Shown here piece after piece: positions 1 through 6,748 of a DNA stretch of 50,575 bases. This stretch comes from Pseudomonadota bacterium. Lineage in GTDB: Bacteria > Pseudomonadota > Gammaproteobacteria > Steroidobacterales > Steroidobacteraceae. Positions within the stretch are counted from its first letter, which is position 1; every line of letters starts with the position of its first letter. The position numbers were made by a program, and so were the translations under genes. The notes beneath the pieces were generated by a model, which saw only the letters and a program-made list of their open reading frames with translations, had not been told where the DNA came from and did no database searches. The stretch lies in NCBI GenBank assembly GCA_021822385.1, contig JAKARC010000017.1, positions 1 through 50,575 on the forward strand. The letters are read 5' to 3'.

Positions 1-67
1 CAACGAGGTCCTCACTCAGCGTGAGATTGACCGGACGTTTACGTGCTGTACTGGCGGGGTTCCGCAT
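1..67 (-). CDS. CcdA-like type II antitoxin, N-terminal 22 codons only
   Basis: The gene is cut by the left edge; only the ATG (67-65) and the next 21 codons are visible. The segment RKRPVNLTLSEDLV has the pattern of the N-terminal ribbon-helix-helix DNA-binding part of CcdA-family antitoxins, which neutralise a partner toxin (CcdB-like or other) and repress their own operon. An SD-like AAGGAA lies 8 bases upstream of the ATG, and a TATAAT promoter with palindromic octamers sits further upstream, as expected for an autoregulated toxin-antitoxin operon. The toxin gene would lie outside the window. It could instead be another small RHH protein; only 22 residues support the call. Confidence 0.55.
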   Translation of the reverse strand, partial: MRNPASTARKRPVNLTLSEDLV

Positions 68-75
68 CACTCTGA

Positions 76-119
76 TTCCTTCTGAATTGACGATGCGTTC
101 CTTCTGAATTGACGATGCG
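76..119. repeat. Two perfect tandem copies of a 22-bp unit
   Basis: Copies at 76-97 and 98-119 are identical and adjacent. They lie in the presumed untranslated leader of the CcdA-like gene. Read on the minus strand each copy ends in AGAAGGAA, so the ribosome-binding region has been duplicated; the copy nearer the gene provides the apparent SD. Known: short tandem duplications in leaders can alter expression. Inferred: a recent local duplication. Confidence 0.9.
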
Positions 120-149
120 CATTATATGCGCATTGCTTAAGGCCCGCAA
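115..149 (-). promoter_or_regulatory. Promoter and operator-like octamers for the CcdA-like gene
   Basis: On the minus strand there is a perfect -10 TATAAT (126-121), a 17-base spacer and a weak -35 TTGCGG (149-144). Two copies of the self-complementary octamer ATGCGCAT (115-122 and 126-133) flank the -10 with three bases between them, a natural place for a ribbon-helix-helix repressor dimer to bind. Repressor binding is inferred. Confidence 0.55.
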
Positions 150-495
150 CCGCACGCCCGGAAACAGAGTCGTATCCGACCCAATGGCCGGTATGTGGAA
201 GTTCGAATTACGGCGTGAAGGGCAGCTTTGGCCGAGAGCGGAAGTCTAGTCCCATCATTGGGTGCACTACGTTATCTTGCGACGAATTGAAGGGTGCTCG
301 CGCAGCCTCTGATTCGCACTTGGAATATGAGGTTCCGGTCAAGTGCGACGACGGGTGCGAATGCTGGGGCAATGCCCGGCAATTCGCGGCAATGACACGG
401 GCGAGCCCGAACGGGCCCTAGTCATCGAATTTCCCAAGCATTCAGAAATTTGCCGCCGCTGCTGTTGCCGCAGCTTGCCCGGCGTTGCCTGGGGA
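150..495. other. Intergenic, no gene recognised
   Basis: About 350 bases with no convincing coding signal. An open frame at 215-421 has no SD, no recognisable motif and odd composition. The stretch looks less GC-rich than the backbone and lies against the 3' end of tRNA-Gly, so it may be island or scar DNA. No clear terminator for the tRNA was found. Confidence 0.5.
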
Positions 496-569
496 TGGAG
501 CGGGTGATGGGAATCGAACCCACGTTAGCAGCTTGGGAAGCTGCAGTTCTACCATTGAACTACACCCGC
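496..569 (-). tRNA. tRNA-Gly (anticodon CCC)
   Basis: The reverse strand gives a full cloverleaf: acceptor GCGGGTG/CACCCGC, D arm with TTCAATGGTAGAA, anticodon stem GCAGC/GCTGC closing loop TTCCCAA (anticodon CCC), T arm GGGTTCGATTCCC, and an encoded CCA at 498-496. Length is 74 bases with CCA. It reads GGG codons and resembles enterobacterial glyU in the loop and T arm. Its 3' end faces the CcdA-like patch, the usual orientation for a tRNA used as an integration site. Confidence 0.96.
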
Positions 570-578
570 ACCCCCTCA

Positions 579-608
579 ATTGTAGGAGATGTGCGGTGGG
601 CGAGGCAA
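579..608 (-). promoter_or_regulatory. Promoter of tRNA-Gly
   Basis: On the minus strand, -10 TACAAT (584-579) ends 9 bases before the tRNA 5' end, and a -35-like TTGCCT (608-603) lies 18 bases upstream. Spacing is right for a sigma-70 tRNA promoter with a very short leader. Confidence 0.5.
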
Positions 609-1041
609 TCTGTCCGGGTCCGGGCAAGTACACAAACAGTGGATTCTCCCGCTGGCCCGGGTTGCGAGGCGCCCCTGCTTTGCCGCCAGGCAGCCTCAGG
701 GATGACCGGACGGCAAGTACTCCGGTCACGCCGCGTGGTCGAGCCGACAGCGCAGGCGCTGCGCGCGGTGAGTCTTTGCAGTCCTGGCCTCAAAAGGTAT
801 GGCCACGGCGGCGTGATGATCAGCTGGGTAAGTTCTCGCCGGCTGTGGAATCCGTGCCGGCAGCCTCGGGTTGCAGTCGCGCCAGGCACTGACCGGCGTG
901 CCGATCGAAGCGTCCCGTCGGGCACGGAGGTTTGTGCCTGCATCGAGGCCTGGACGGATCACGCCAAGGTTGCTTCGCGCGGAGTGATTTCGGAATGGTG
1001 GCGTGGACCGTGGCAGATCGCAGACAATGGGGCCACGGGCC
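609..1041. other. Intergenic, nothing recognised
   Basis: About 430 bases between tRNA-Gly and the nicotinamidase-like gene. Several open frames cross it on both strands, but none shows a family motif or a good SD, and the longest run into the tRNA or the next gene as antisense. It presumably holds the promoter of the following operon; no clear -35/-10 pair was found. Confidence 0.5.
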
Positions 1042-1863
1042 ATGAGCATTAAACTCCTCATTATCGATCCGCAGAATGACTTCTGCGATATTGCAGCAGC
1101 AGCACTGCCGATACCAGGGGCGAGTGCCGATCTGATGCGCCTCGCGGACTTCGTCGACCAAGCCGATGATGCGCTTGAGGGAATCACGGTCACGCTCGAC
1201 TCACACCCCACTGTCGCGATTGAGCGGGTGACATTCTGGCGACGGAACAGCGGCGAGCCCGTCGCGCCGTTCACCGTGATTACAAGCGAATTGGTCCAGA
1301 GCGGAAGCGTGGTGCCACGCGATGGCGATGCATTGGTGCAGGTCAGCGCATATTTGCAGCAACTCGAGTCCCAGGGCCGATACCAGCTCATCGCTTGGCC
1401 GGTGCACTGCGTGCTGGGGACACCCGGTCACAATATATTTGATCCGCTGGCGCAGCGGATCGCCGCGTGGGAAGTGCGGCGGCAGCGGCAGGTTGCGATG
1501 GTCCTGAAGGGCATGAACCCCCTCACCGAGCACTACAGTGCGATCCGCGCCGAGGTCCCACGCGATGACGACCCCGCCACCGGCTGGAACCAGGCGCTCG
1601 TGGCCCGGCTGCGTCCGACTCCGGCGGAGCATCTGCTGGTGGCCGGCGAGGCCTCGAGCCATTGTGTGCAGGCGACGGTGCTGCATCTGTTCGAGACGTT
1701 CAGCGCTTCGGAGCGCTCAAGGACAGTGCTGCTGACGGACTGCATGAGTCCGGTTCCAGGCTTCGAGTCCAACGCGCAGGACTTCTTCACGGCCATCCGT
1801 GCCGCCGGCGGCAACTTGGCGACGTGCGCAACCGCACTCGCGACCTTTGGGCGGATCGCATGA
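1042..1863 (+). CDS. Cysteine hydrolase, probable nicotinamidase (PncA-like)
   Basis: A 273-residue protein of the isochorismatase-like cysteine hydrolase fold. It opens with KLLIIDPQNDF, carrying the catalytic Asp, has the lysine region VLKGMNP in the middle, and the nucleophile cysteine in EASSHCVQATV. Nicotinamidase converts nicotinamide to nicotinate and ammonia in the cytosol for NAD salvage. The next gene is pncB, which uses nicotinate, and the two overlap by ATGA; this context makes nicotinamidase the best guess. It is longer than typical PncA (about 210). The ATG at 1042 was chosen because the conserved core starts there; the frame is open upstream to 1003. Other amidohydrolase activities are possible. 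Confidence 0.8.
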   Translation: MSIKLLIIDPQNDFCDIAAAALPIPGASADLMRLADFVDQADDALEGITVTLDSHPTVAIERVTFWRRNSGEPVAPFTVITSELVQSGSVVPRDGDALVQVSAYLQQLESQGRYQLIAWPVHCVLGTPGHNIFDPLAQRIAAWEVRRQRQVAMVLKGMNPLTEHYSAIRAEVPRDDDPATGWNQALVARLRPTPAEHLLVAGEASSHCVQATVLHLFETFSASERSRTVLLTDCMSPVPGFESNAQDFFTAIRAAGGNLATCATALATFGRIA

Positions 1864-3062
1864 GCACGTTTGATCCCGTGGTCCGTTCCCTGCTCGACAC
1901 GGACCTGTACAAATTCACGATGTGGCAGCCCTTCCTGCACTCCTTCCCGGGCAATCAGACCGTATATCGTTTCGTCTGCCGCAATACTCCCAGCTATCCG
2001 CTTGCCTCGCTCGAGCGAGCGGTGCGCGAGCAGCTCGACCATTTCTGCAGCCTCACGTTCAGCGAGGAAGAACTCGCATACCTCGCGACCAAACGGTACC
2101 TGAAGTCCGACTTCATCGATTTTCTACGTATCTTCCGCTTTCAGCCGCGCTACCTGCAGGTGCGTAGCGACGGCGAGCGGTTATCGATCGAGGCACGCGG
2201 CCCGCAGATTCACGTCATGGGCTTTGAAATTCACGTGCTGTCGATCGTCAACGAGCTTTACTTCCGCGCCTTCGATCAGCAGGCTGCGCTCGCGGAGGGA
2301 CGCAAACGGCTGCGGGAAAAGATCGAATTGCTGCAGGAATTCGAGCGCACGGGCCCGGCCAGGCGACATCCATTCATACTCTTCGATTTTGGCACGCGGC
2401 GGCGCTTCTCACGGGCATGGCACGAGGAAGTGGTCGCAACCCTGGCGCGCGAGGTGCCGCAATTCTTCCACGGCACCTCGAACATCTACCTCGCCCAGCA
2501 ATACGGCCTGACGGCCGTTGGCACCATGGCGCACGAGTATCTGCAGACCTTCCAGGCCGTGGGCGTGCAGCTGCGGCATTTTCAGCGTGCCGCGCTCGAG
2601 AAATGGGTGCAGGAGTATCGCGGCGATCTGGGCACAGCCGTCACCGACGTCGTCGGCATGGACGCTTTTCTCGCCGACTTTGATTTGTACTTCGCCAAGC
2701 TCTTCGATGGCTTGCGCCATGACTCCGGTGACCCCGTGACTTGGGGGGAAAAGGCGCTGGCACACTATGAGCGTCTGCGCATCGATCCACATACGAAGCG
2801 CCTGGTCTTTTCCGACAGTCTGACCTTGCCGAAGGCATTGGCGCTGCACGCACACTTTGCCGAACGGGTGCCCTGTGCCTTTGGCATCGGCACTCGCCTG
2901 ACCAACGACATGGGGATTGCGGCGCTTGATATCGTGATGAAGCTCGCCGAGTGCAACGGCCAGCCGGTCGCGAAGCTCTCGGATTCGCCGGGCAAGACGC
3001 TGTGTGATGACGAGACTTTCCTCGCGTACCTGCGGCAGATTTTTGCCCAGCGGCGCCTCTGA
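1860..3062 (+). CDS. pncB: Nicotinate phosphoribosyltransferase
   Basis: A 400-residue protein, the usual length for bacterial PncB. It catalyses nicotinate + PRPP (+ATP) to nicotinate mononucleotide. Visible family signatures are LLDTDLYKFTMWQ at the N-terminus, FDFGTRRRFS and GTSNIYLA in the middle, and FDGLRHDSGDP, FSDSLTLPKA and FGIGTRLTND towards the C-terminus, covering substrate and phosphoribosyl contacts. It starts at an ATG overlapping the stop of the nicotinamidase-like gene, so the pair is almost certainly co-transcribed and coupled: nicotinamide to nicotinate to NaMN. Confidence 0.95.
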   Translation: MSTFDPVVRSLLDTDLYKFTMWQPFLHSFPGNQTVYRFVCRNTPSYPLASLERAVREQLDHFCSLTFSEEELAYLATKRYLKSDFIDFLRIFRFQPRYLQVRSDGERLSIEARGPQIHVMGFEIHVLSIVNELYFRAFDQQAALAEGRKRLREKIELLQEFERTGPARRHPFILFDFGTRRRFSRAWHEEVVATLAREVPQFFHGTSNIYLAQQYGLTAVGTMAHEYLQTFQAVGVQLRHFQRAALEKWVQEYRGDLGTAVTDVVGMDAFLADFDLYFAKLFDGLRHDSGDPVTWGEKALAHYERLRIDPHTKRLVFSDSLTLPKALALHAHFAERVPCAFGIGTRLTNDMGIAALDIVMKLAECNGQPVAKLSDSPGKTLCDDETFLAYLRQIFAQRRL

Positions 3063-3122
3063 GCCTCGTACACCCTGGCGCTGCTTGCCCGGCGCCCGGT
3101 GAAGGGAGGATCATTCCAGATC

Positions 3123-3728
3123 ATGAGCGTCGTCCCAGAGCAACTGATCACGCGCTCGGTCTGCGTGTATTGTGCATCGAGCCGCACCTCCGACCCCGAG
3201 TACCGCCAAGCGGCGTTCACTCTGGGCGCGGTGCTGGCACAACAGGGAATTGCCATCGTTTATGGCGGCGGAGCCGTCGGCTCAATGGGTGCGCTCGCGG
3301 ATGGGGCGCTTGCGCATGGCGGCCGCGTGGTTGGCATTCTGCCGCGGTTCATGGCCGATCTGGAGCTCGGACACAAGGGTCTTAGCGAACTGAAGCTGGT
3401 CGAAGACATGCGCAGCCGCAAGCACCTGATGCTCACCGGCTCGGATGCCGTGATTGCCCTGCCGGGCGGCAGTGGCACGCTGGAGGAGTTGTTCGAGGCA
3501 TTGACCCTCAAGCGTCTCGGCCTGTATCGCCGCCCCGTCCTGCTGGTGAATACCCGGGGTTATTTCGCGCCACTGCAGGCCCTGCTCGAGCACGCCGTCA
3601 GGGAGCATTTCATGGACGAGCGGCATCTCGAGATGTGGCAGGTGGTCGACCGGCCGGAGGAGGTTCCGACCGTCCTGGCGAGAACGCCCAATTGGAGAGC
3701 GGACGCGCGCAGCTTCGCGGCTGTTTGA
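3123..3728 (+). CDS. LOG-family protein (TIGR00730, cytokinin-riboside-phosphate hydrolase-like)
   Basis: A 201-residue Rossmann-fold protein with the two LOG signatures: the nucleotide-binding GGGAVGSMGALADGAL and the catalytic PGGSGTLEELFE. Characterised members cleave nucleoside 5'-monophosphates to base and ribose 5-phosphate; many are misannotated as lysine decarboxylases. It follows pncB by 60 bases and may share its transcript, which would fit a role in nucleotide turnover. ATG 3123 was chosen because the conserved SVCVYCASS segment follows; GGGAGGA at 3104-3110 lies about 12 bases away, slightly long. A GTG at 3099 is an alternative. Confidence 0.85.
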   Translation: MSVVPEQLITRSVCVYCASSRTSDPEYRQAAFTLGAVLAQQGIAIVYGGGAVGSMGALADGALAHGGRVVGILPRFMADLELGHKGLSELKLVEDMRSRKHLMLTGSDAVIALPGGSGTLEELFEALTLKRLGLYRRPVLLVNTRGYFAPLQALLEHAVREHFMDERHLEMWQVVDRPEEVPTVLARTPNWRADARSFAAV

Positions 3729-3752
3729 CGGGAGGGGCGGCACCCTGGGAAT

Positions 3753-4460
3753 TCAGGCCGTTTCCGCCAGCACCTTGCCGAAACGGCGCTGGCGGCCGGC
3801 GAAGTCATCGAGCGCGGCGTTCAGATCCGCCTCGCCGAAATCCGGCCACAGTCGATCGGTGAAGTACAACTCTGCGTAGGCGCAGTCCCAGAGCAGAAAG
3901 TCCGACAGGCGTTGCTCCCCGCCCGTTCGGATCAGCAGATCGACCGGACCGGTCTGGGTAACGGAGTGGTCGACCTCCGCCAAGAGATCCTGGAATCTCT
4001 GCGCGCAGAGCAGCGTGCGTGGGGCACGGCGCGCCGCCTCGAGGATGCTGTGCTTGGAGGAATAATCGACGGCGATGCGCAGCTGCATCCGGGTGCAGTG
4101 CGCGGTCAGCTCCTCGCTATTTTCGATCGAGCGCACGAGCCCGGACGGCAGGCGATCGCGCCGGCCGATGACATTGATCCGTACCCCGTTGCGCACGCAC
4201 CGGCGCGTCTCGCCGGCGAGATAACACTGCAACAGTCGCAGCAGCGATTCGACCTCCTGCCCGGGCCGGCCCCAGTTGTCCGATGAAAACGCGTACAGGG
4301 TGAGGGTGCCGATCCCGGCCCGGGCGCTCGCCTCGACGATGCGGCGCACGGTCTTGGCGCCCTGTACGTGACCGGCACTGCGTGGCAGACCGCGCAATTG
4401 CGCCCAGCGGCCATTACCGTCCATGATGATCGCAACGTGGAATTTTCCAGGACCACTCAT
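3753..4460 (-). CDS. Cis-prenyltransferase (undecaprenyl diphosphate synthase-like), divergent
   Basis: A 235-residue UppS-family enzyme, which extends farnesyl diphosphate with isopentenyl diphosphate in cis. The catalytic features are present: IMDGNGRWA with Asp14, His31, FSSDNWGRP at 58-65, and [11 protein letters not shown] at 178-188 followed by AYAELYF with Glu197. One block differs: where ordinary UppS has an NYGGR segment, this protein reads [10 protein letters not shown] (131-140). The gene is not in the usual frr-uppS-cdsA cluster but is the last gene of an operon with a winged-helix regulator and a membrane protein, overlapping the regulator by 4 bases. It may be a specialised second enzyme rather than the housekeeping one; no other copy is visible here. 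Confidence 0.88.
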   Translation of the reverse strand: MSGPGKFHVAIIMDGNGRWAQLRGLPRSAGHVQGAKTVRRIVEASARAGIGTLTLYAFSSDNWGRPGQEVESLLRLLQCYLAGETRRCVRNGVRINVIGRRDRLPSGLVRSIENSEELTAHCTRMQLRIAVDYSSKHSILEAARRAPRTLLCAQRFQDLLAEVDHSVTQTGPVDLLIRTGGEQRLSDFLLWDCAYAELYFTDRLWPDFGEADLNAALDDFAGRQRRFGKVLAETA

Positions 4461-4843
4461 GTTCGTCTCGTCGCTTTGATGACGGCCTCGATGTGATCAA
4501 GATAACGGTACAGGGCCTGTCGTCCGGCCGCCGTGAGGCGGTACTCGGATTTCGGGCGGCGGTCCGCGAACGATTTGGCACATTCGATGTACCCGGCCTC
4601 CTCCAGCTTGCGGGCATGCGCACTGAGGTTGCCGTCGCTGACGTCGAACAGCGCCTTCAGCTCGTTGAAGGTGAGCGGCTCATTGACCGCCAGGGCGCTC
4701 ATGATCCCGAGTCTGACGCGCTCGTAGACCAAGCGGTCGAAATGGCGCTCTTCTCCTGCAGACCGTACCGCGGTGTGCGCAGGAGCTTTACTGGCAGCCA
4801 GTTCCGCGCTCGCCATCTCGTGCTTGTGTGCACTTGGCTTCAT
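4457..4843 (-). CDS. Winged-helix transcriptional regulator (MarR/HTH_34-like)
   Basis: A 128-residue DNA-binding protein. After a variable 35-residue head, the wHTH reads [48 protein letters not shown] and a wing with [18 protein letters not shown]. Regulators of this type usually act as dimers on short palindromes. It overlaps the stop of the membrane-protein gene and the start of the cis-prenyltransferase gene, so the three form one unit. The perfect palindrome at 5525-5539, upstream of this operon and between it and the EmrAB-like genes, is its likely operator (inferred). No ligand domain is visible. Confidence 0.85.
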   Translation of the reverse strand: MKPSAHKHEMASAELAASKAPAHTAVRSAGEERHFDRLVYERVRLGIMSALAVNEPLTFNELKALFDVSDGNLSAHARKLEEAGYIECAKSFADRRPKSEYRLTAAGRQALYRYLDHIEAVIKATRRT

Positions 4844-5454
4844 GCCGTGGACTCCCCGTGCACCTCGACACGCCCGATCAGCAGACCGAACACCAGATGC
4901 AGAAGGCCGAAGCCCACGCCGAGGATCAGGTTGTGCCACTGCGCGGGCAGGGCGAAGGCGAGTCCGCCGAGCAATACGAACAATCCGCCCATGATGCCGA
5001 TCAATCGCATCATCGCCGGCGCCGTCAGCAGCGTCGCCGACAGAACCGCACTGCCATAAAGCAGCAGCCAAGTCCCCGGAATCAGCCGTACCTCCCCGGC
5101 AGTGTAGAGCACGGTGGTGAGCACAGCCCCCGACAGCAGGGCCGGCATGAGGCAAAACACAAAACGACGGGCCGGCCCACGGTACAGCGGCAACCCGGCC
5201 CCGAAGCGGTGGCGCGCAATCAGCAGCAGGCCCAGTCCAGACCCGAGCACGCTCGCAATCAACCAGATCGCAAGCCAGCGCGAGGCAAGCGCCGGCACCG
5301 ACGCGGCACCTGCGGCGATGAGACCGACCACGCCCATGGCGATTCCCGCAGTCCCGGGCACGGCTACGGCGCCGGCCGCCTCGATCGAAGCGCGGATATA
5401 GTTCAACGTCCCCAGCGCGTGGGAATCCATTGCCACCGGGTTGTTCGATCGCAT
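4840..5454 (-). CDS. Polytopic membrane protein, unknown function
   Basis: A 204-residue protein with about six hydrophobic segments, for example AVPGTAGIAMGVVGLIAAGA, WLAIWLIASVLGSGLGLLLIA, LMPALLSGAVLTTVLYTAG and LILGVGFGLLHLVFGLLIG. No family could be named with confidence. It is the first gene of the operon with the winged-helix regulator (ATGA overlap) and the cis-prenyltransferase, and a sigma-70-like promoter precedes it. Membrane proteins next to regulators of this class are common and may sense or modulate a membrane signal; here a link to polyprenyl lipid metabolism is only suggested by context. The ATG at 5430 is a possible shorter start. Confidence 0.75.
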   Translation of the reverse strand: MRSNNPVAMDSHALGTLNYIRASIEAAGAVAVPGTAGIAMGVVGLIAAGAASVPALASRWLAIWLIASVLGSGLGLLLIARHRFGAGLPLYRGPARRFVFCLMPALLSGAVLTTVLYTAGEVRLIPGTWLLLYGSAVLSATLLTAPAMMRLIGIMGGLFVLLGGLAFALPAQWHNLILGVGFGLLHLVFGLLIGRVEVHGESTA

Positions 5455-5492
5455 GGAATAGAGAGTCCGGCCGAAGGCGGATGACGGCTTGC

Positions 5493-5521
5493 ACTCTAGG
5501 CAGGTGATTCGGTTCCGTCAA
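5493..5521 (-). promoter_or_regulatory. Promoter of the membrane protein-regulator-prenyltransferase operon
   Basis: On the minus strand, -35 TTGACG (5521-5516), a 17-base spacer and -10 TAGAGT (5498-5493) give a good sigma-70 match (5/6 and 4/6). Transcription would start near 5486, about 32 bases before the ATG at 5454. Confidence 0.6.
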
Positions 5522-5524
5522 GTA

Positions 5525-5539
5525 CTCTGCATTGCAGAG
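5525..5539. promoter_or_regulatory. Perfect palindrome CTCTGCATTGCAGAG (operator candidate)
   Basis: Two 7-base arms, CTCTGCA and TGCAGAG, around a single T. It lies directly upstream of the -35 of the leftward operon and about 75 bases before the EmrA-like start. The regulator encoded in the leftward operon is the natural candidate to bind it and could control both directions. Binding is inferred. Confidence 0.6.
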
Positions 5540-5613
5540 CAGATAGACCTGTGCTCCTACCCATAACGAGCTATGCGTGTCGCTCGCGAGGCACGTTAAG
5601 ATATGCTTCAGCC

Positions 5614-6747
5614 ATGGATTCGACGACCCCCCCCAGGGCTGGCAATAGTCAGCCAGAGACCCTTTCCCAGAGCGATACGAAAGCCGCCTCCGCGGCCTCT
5701 GGCGGCGCGCCGGCTGAGAGCGGGCCACGCCGGCGGATGGTGCTCAAGATCGCAGCGGTCGTGGTCTTGCTGTTCGGGCTTCTCGCCGGAGCGTATGCCT
5801 GGTGGTACTCGAATCACTATGTCTCGACCGACGATGCCTTCATCGGCACGCGGATCACCGCTGTCGCGCCCCGAATTTCGGGCAAGGTGATCGCGGTTCC
5901 GGTGAGGGATAACGAAAGAGTTGCAGTCGGCCAGGTGCTGGTGCGGATCGACCCCGCTCCCTTCCGTGTTGCGCTGCAGCAGGCGCTCGCCGCCGAGCAG
6001 CTCGCGCGCACCGGACTCGGGCAGGCCGAGGCAAACGTGGCCGTGGCAAGTGCAACGGTGCAGCAGGCGCGCGCCGCTCTGGCCAGCGTTCAGGCTACAA
6101 CGGACAATGCCTTGACGAACCTGCACCGCTACCTGTACCTGCGTCGGCGCAACCCCAAGGCTTTGGCCCGCACGCAACTCGATCAGGTCGAGGCGACCGC
6201 CCGCAGCGCGCGGGCGCAGGTGAGCGCGGCGCGCGCGAAGGTGATCGGCGCGCAGGCACAGCTCGAGGCGGCCCGCGCGGCCGTGGCAGGTGCCAAGGCG
6301 CGTGTGGCGAGCGCACGCGCCGAGGTGGCCGCGGCGCGCCTGAATCTCAAGTACACAATCGTACGCGCCGCGAAAGCCGGTTACGTCACCAAAAAATCAG
6401 TGGCCATCGGCAATTTCATCAGTCCCGGACAGGAATTGATGGCGCTCGTGCCTTTGAAGATGTGGGTGACTGCCAACTTCAAGGAAACCGACTTGTACCT
6501 CATCCATCCCGGCGAGCGCGTCAGCATCCACATCGATGCATGCCCGAATGCTCACGTGCATGGCAAGGTGCAGTCGATTCAGCGTGGCTCCGGTGAGGCT
6601 TTTGATCTCCTGCCGCCCCAGAACGCCACCGGAAATTATGTAAAAGTCGTTCAGCGCGTACCGATACGGATCGCATTCGATTCGGTGCCCGCTGAGTGTG
6701 TGCTAGGTCCGGGCCTGTCGGTCGAACCCGAGATCAGCATCCACTGA
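5614..6747 (+). CDS. HlyD/EmrA-family membrane fusion protein
   Basis: A 377-residue periplasmic adaptor: a cytoplasmic Ser/Ala-rich head, one membrane anchor at about 45-63, the EmrA-typical STDDAFIGTRITAVAPRISGKV, a lipoyl/barrel-sandwich domain, a long Ala-rich coiled-coil hairpin at about 115-245, and the second lipoyl half with the beta-barrel (AAKAGYVTKKSVAIGNFISPGQELMALVP). Such proteins link an inner-membrane pump to an outer-membrane channel. The partner permease starts two bases after its stop; no TolC-like gene is present. ATG 5614 was chosen because the protein head begins there; the SD is weak. Confidence 0.92.
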   Translation: MDSTTPPRAGNSQPETLSQSDTKAASAASGGAPAESGPRRRMVLKIAAVVVLLFGLLAGAYAWWYSNHYVSTDDAFIGTRITAVAPRISGKVIAVPVRDNERVAVGQVLVRIDPAPFRVALQQALAAEQLARTGLGQAEANVAVASATVQQARAALASVQATTDNALTNLHRYLYLRRRNPKALARTQLDQVEATARSARAQVSAARAKVIGAQAQLEAARAAVAGAKARVASARAEVAAARLNLKYTIVRAAKAGYVTKKSVAIGNFISPGQELMALVPLKMWVTANFKETDLYLIHPGERVSIHIDACPNAHVHGKVQSIQRGSGEAFDLLPPQNATGNYVKVVQRVPIRIAFDSVPAECVLGPGLSVEPEISIH

Positions 6748-6748
6748 C

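Noticed and set aside
215..421. 68-codon frame MKGSFGRERK
   Set aside because: No SD, no recognisable motif, in a probable scar region; not supported.
442..1052. Open frames on both strands through 442-1052, including one reading RVMGIEPTLAAWEAAVLPLNYTR
   Set aside because: They are translations across tRNA-Gly(CCC); such frames are a well-known artefact and have no SD or family motif.
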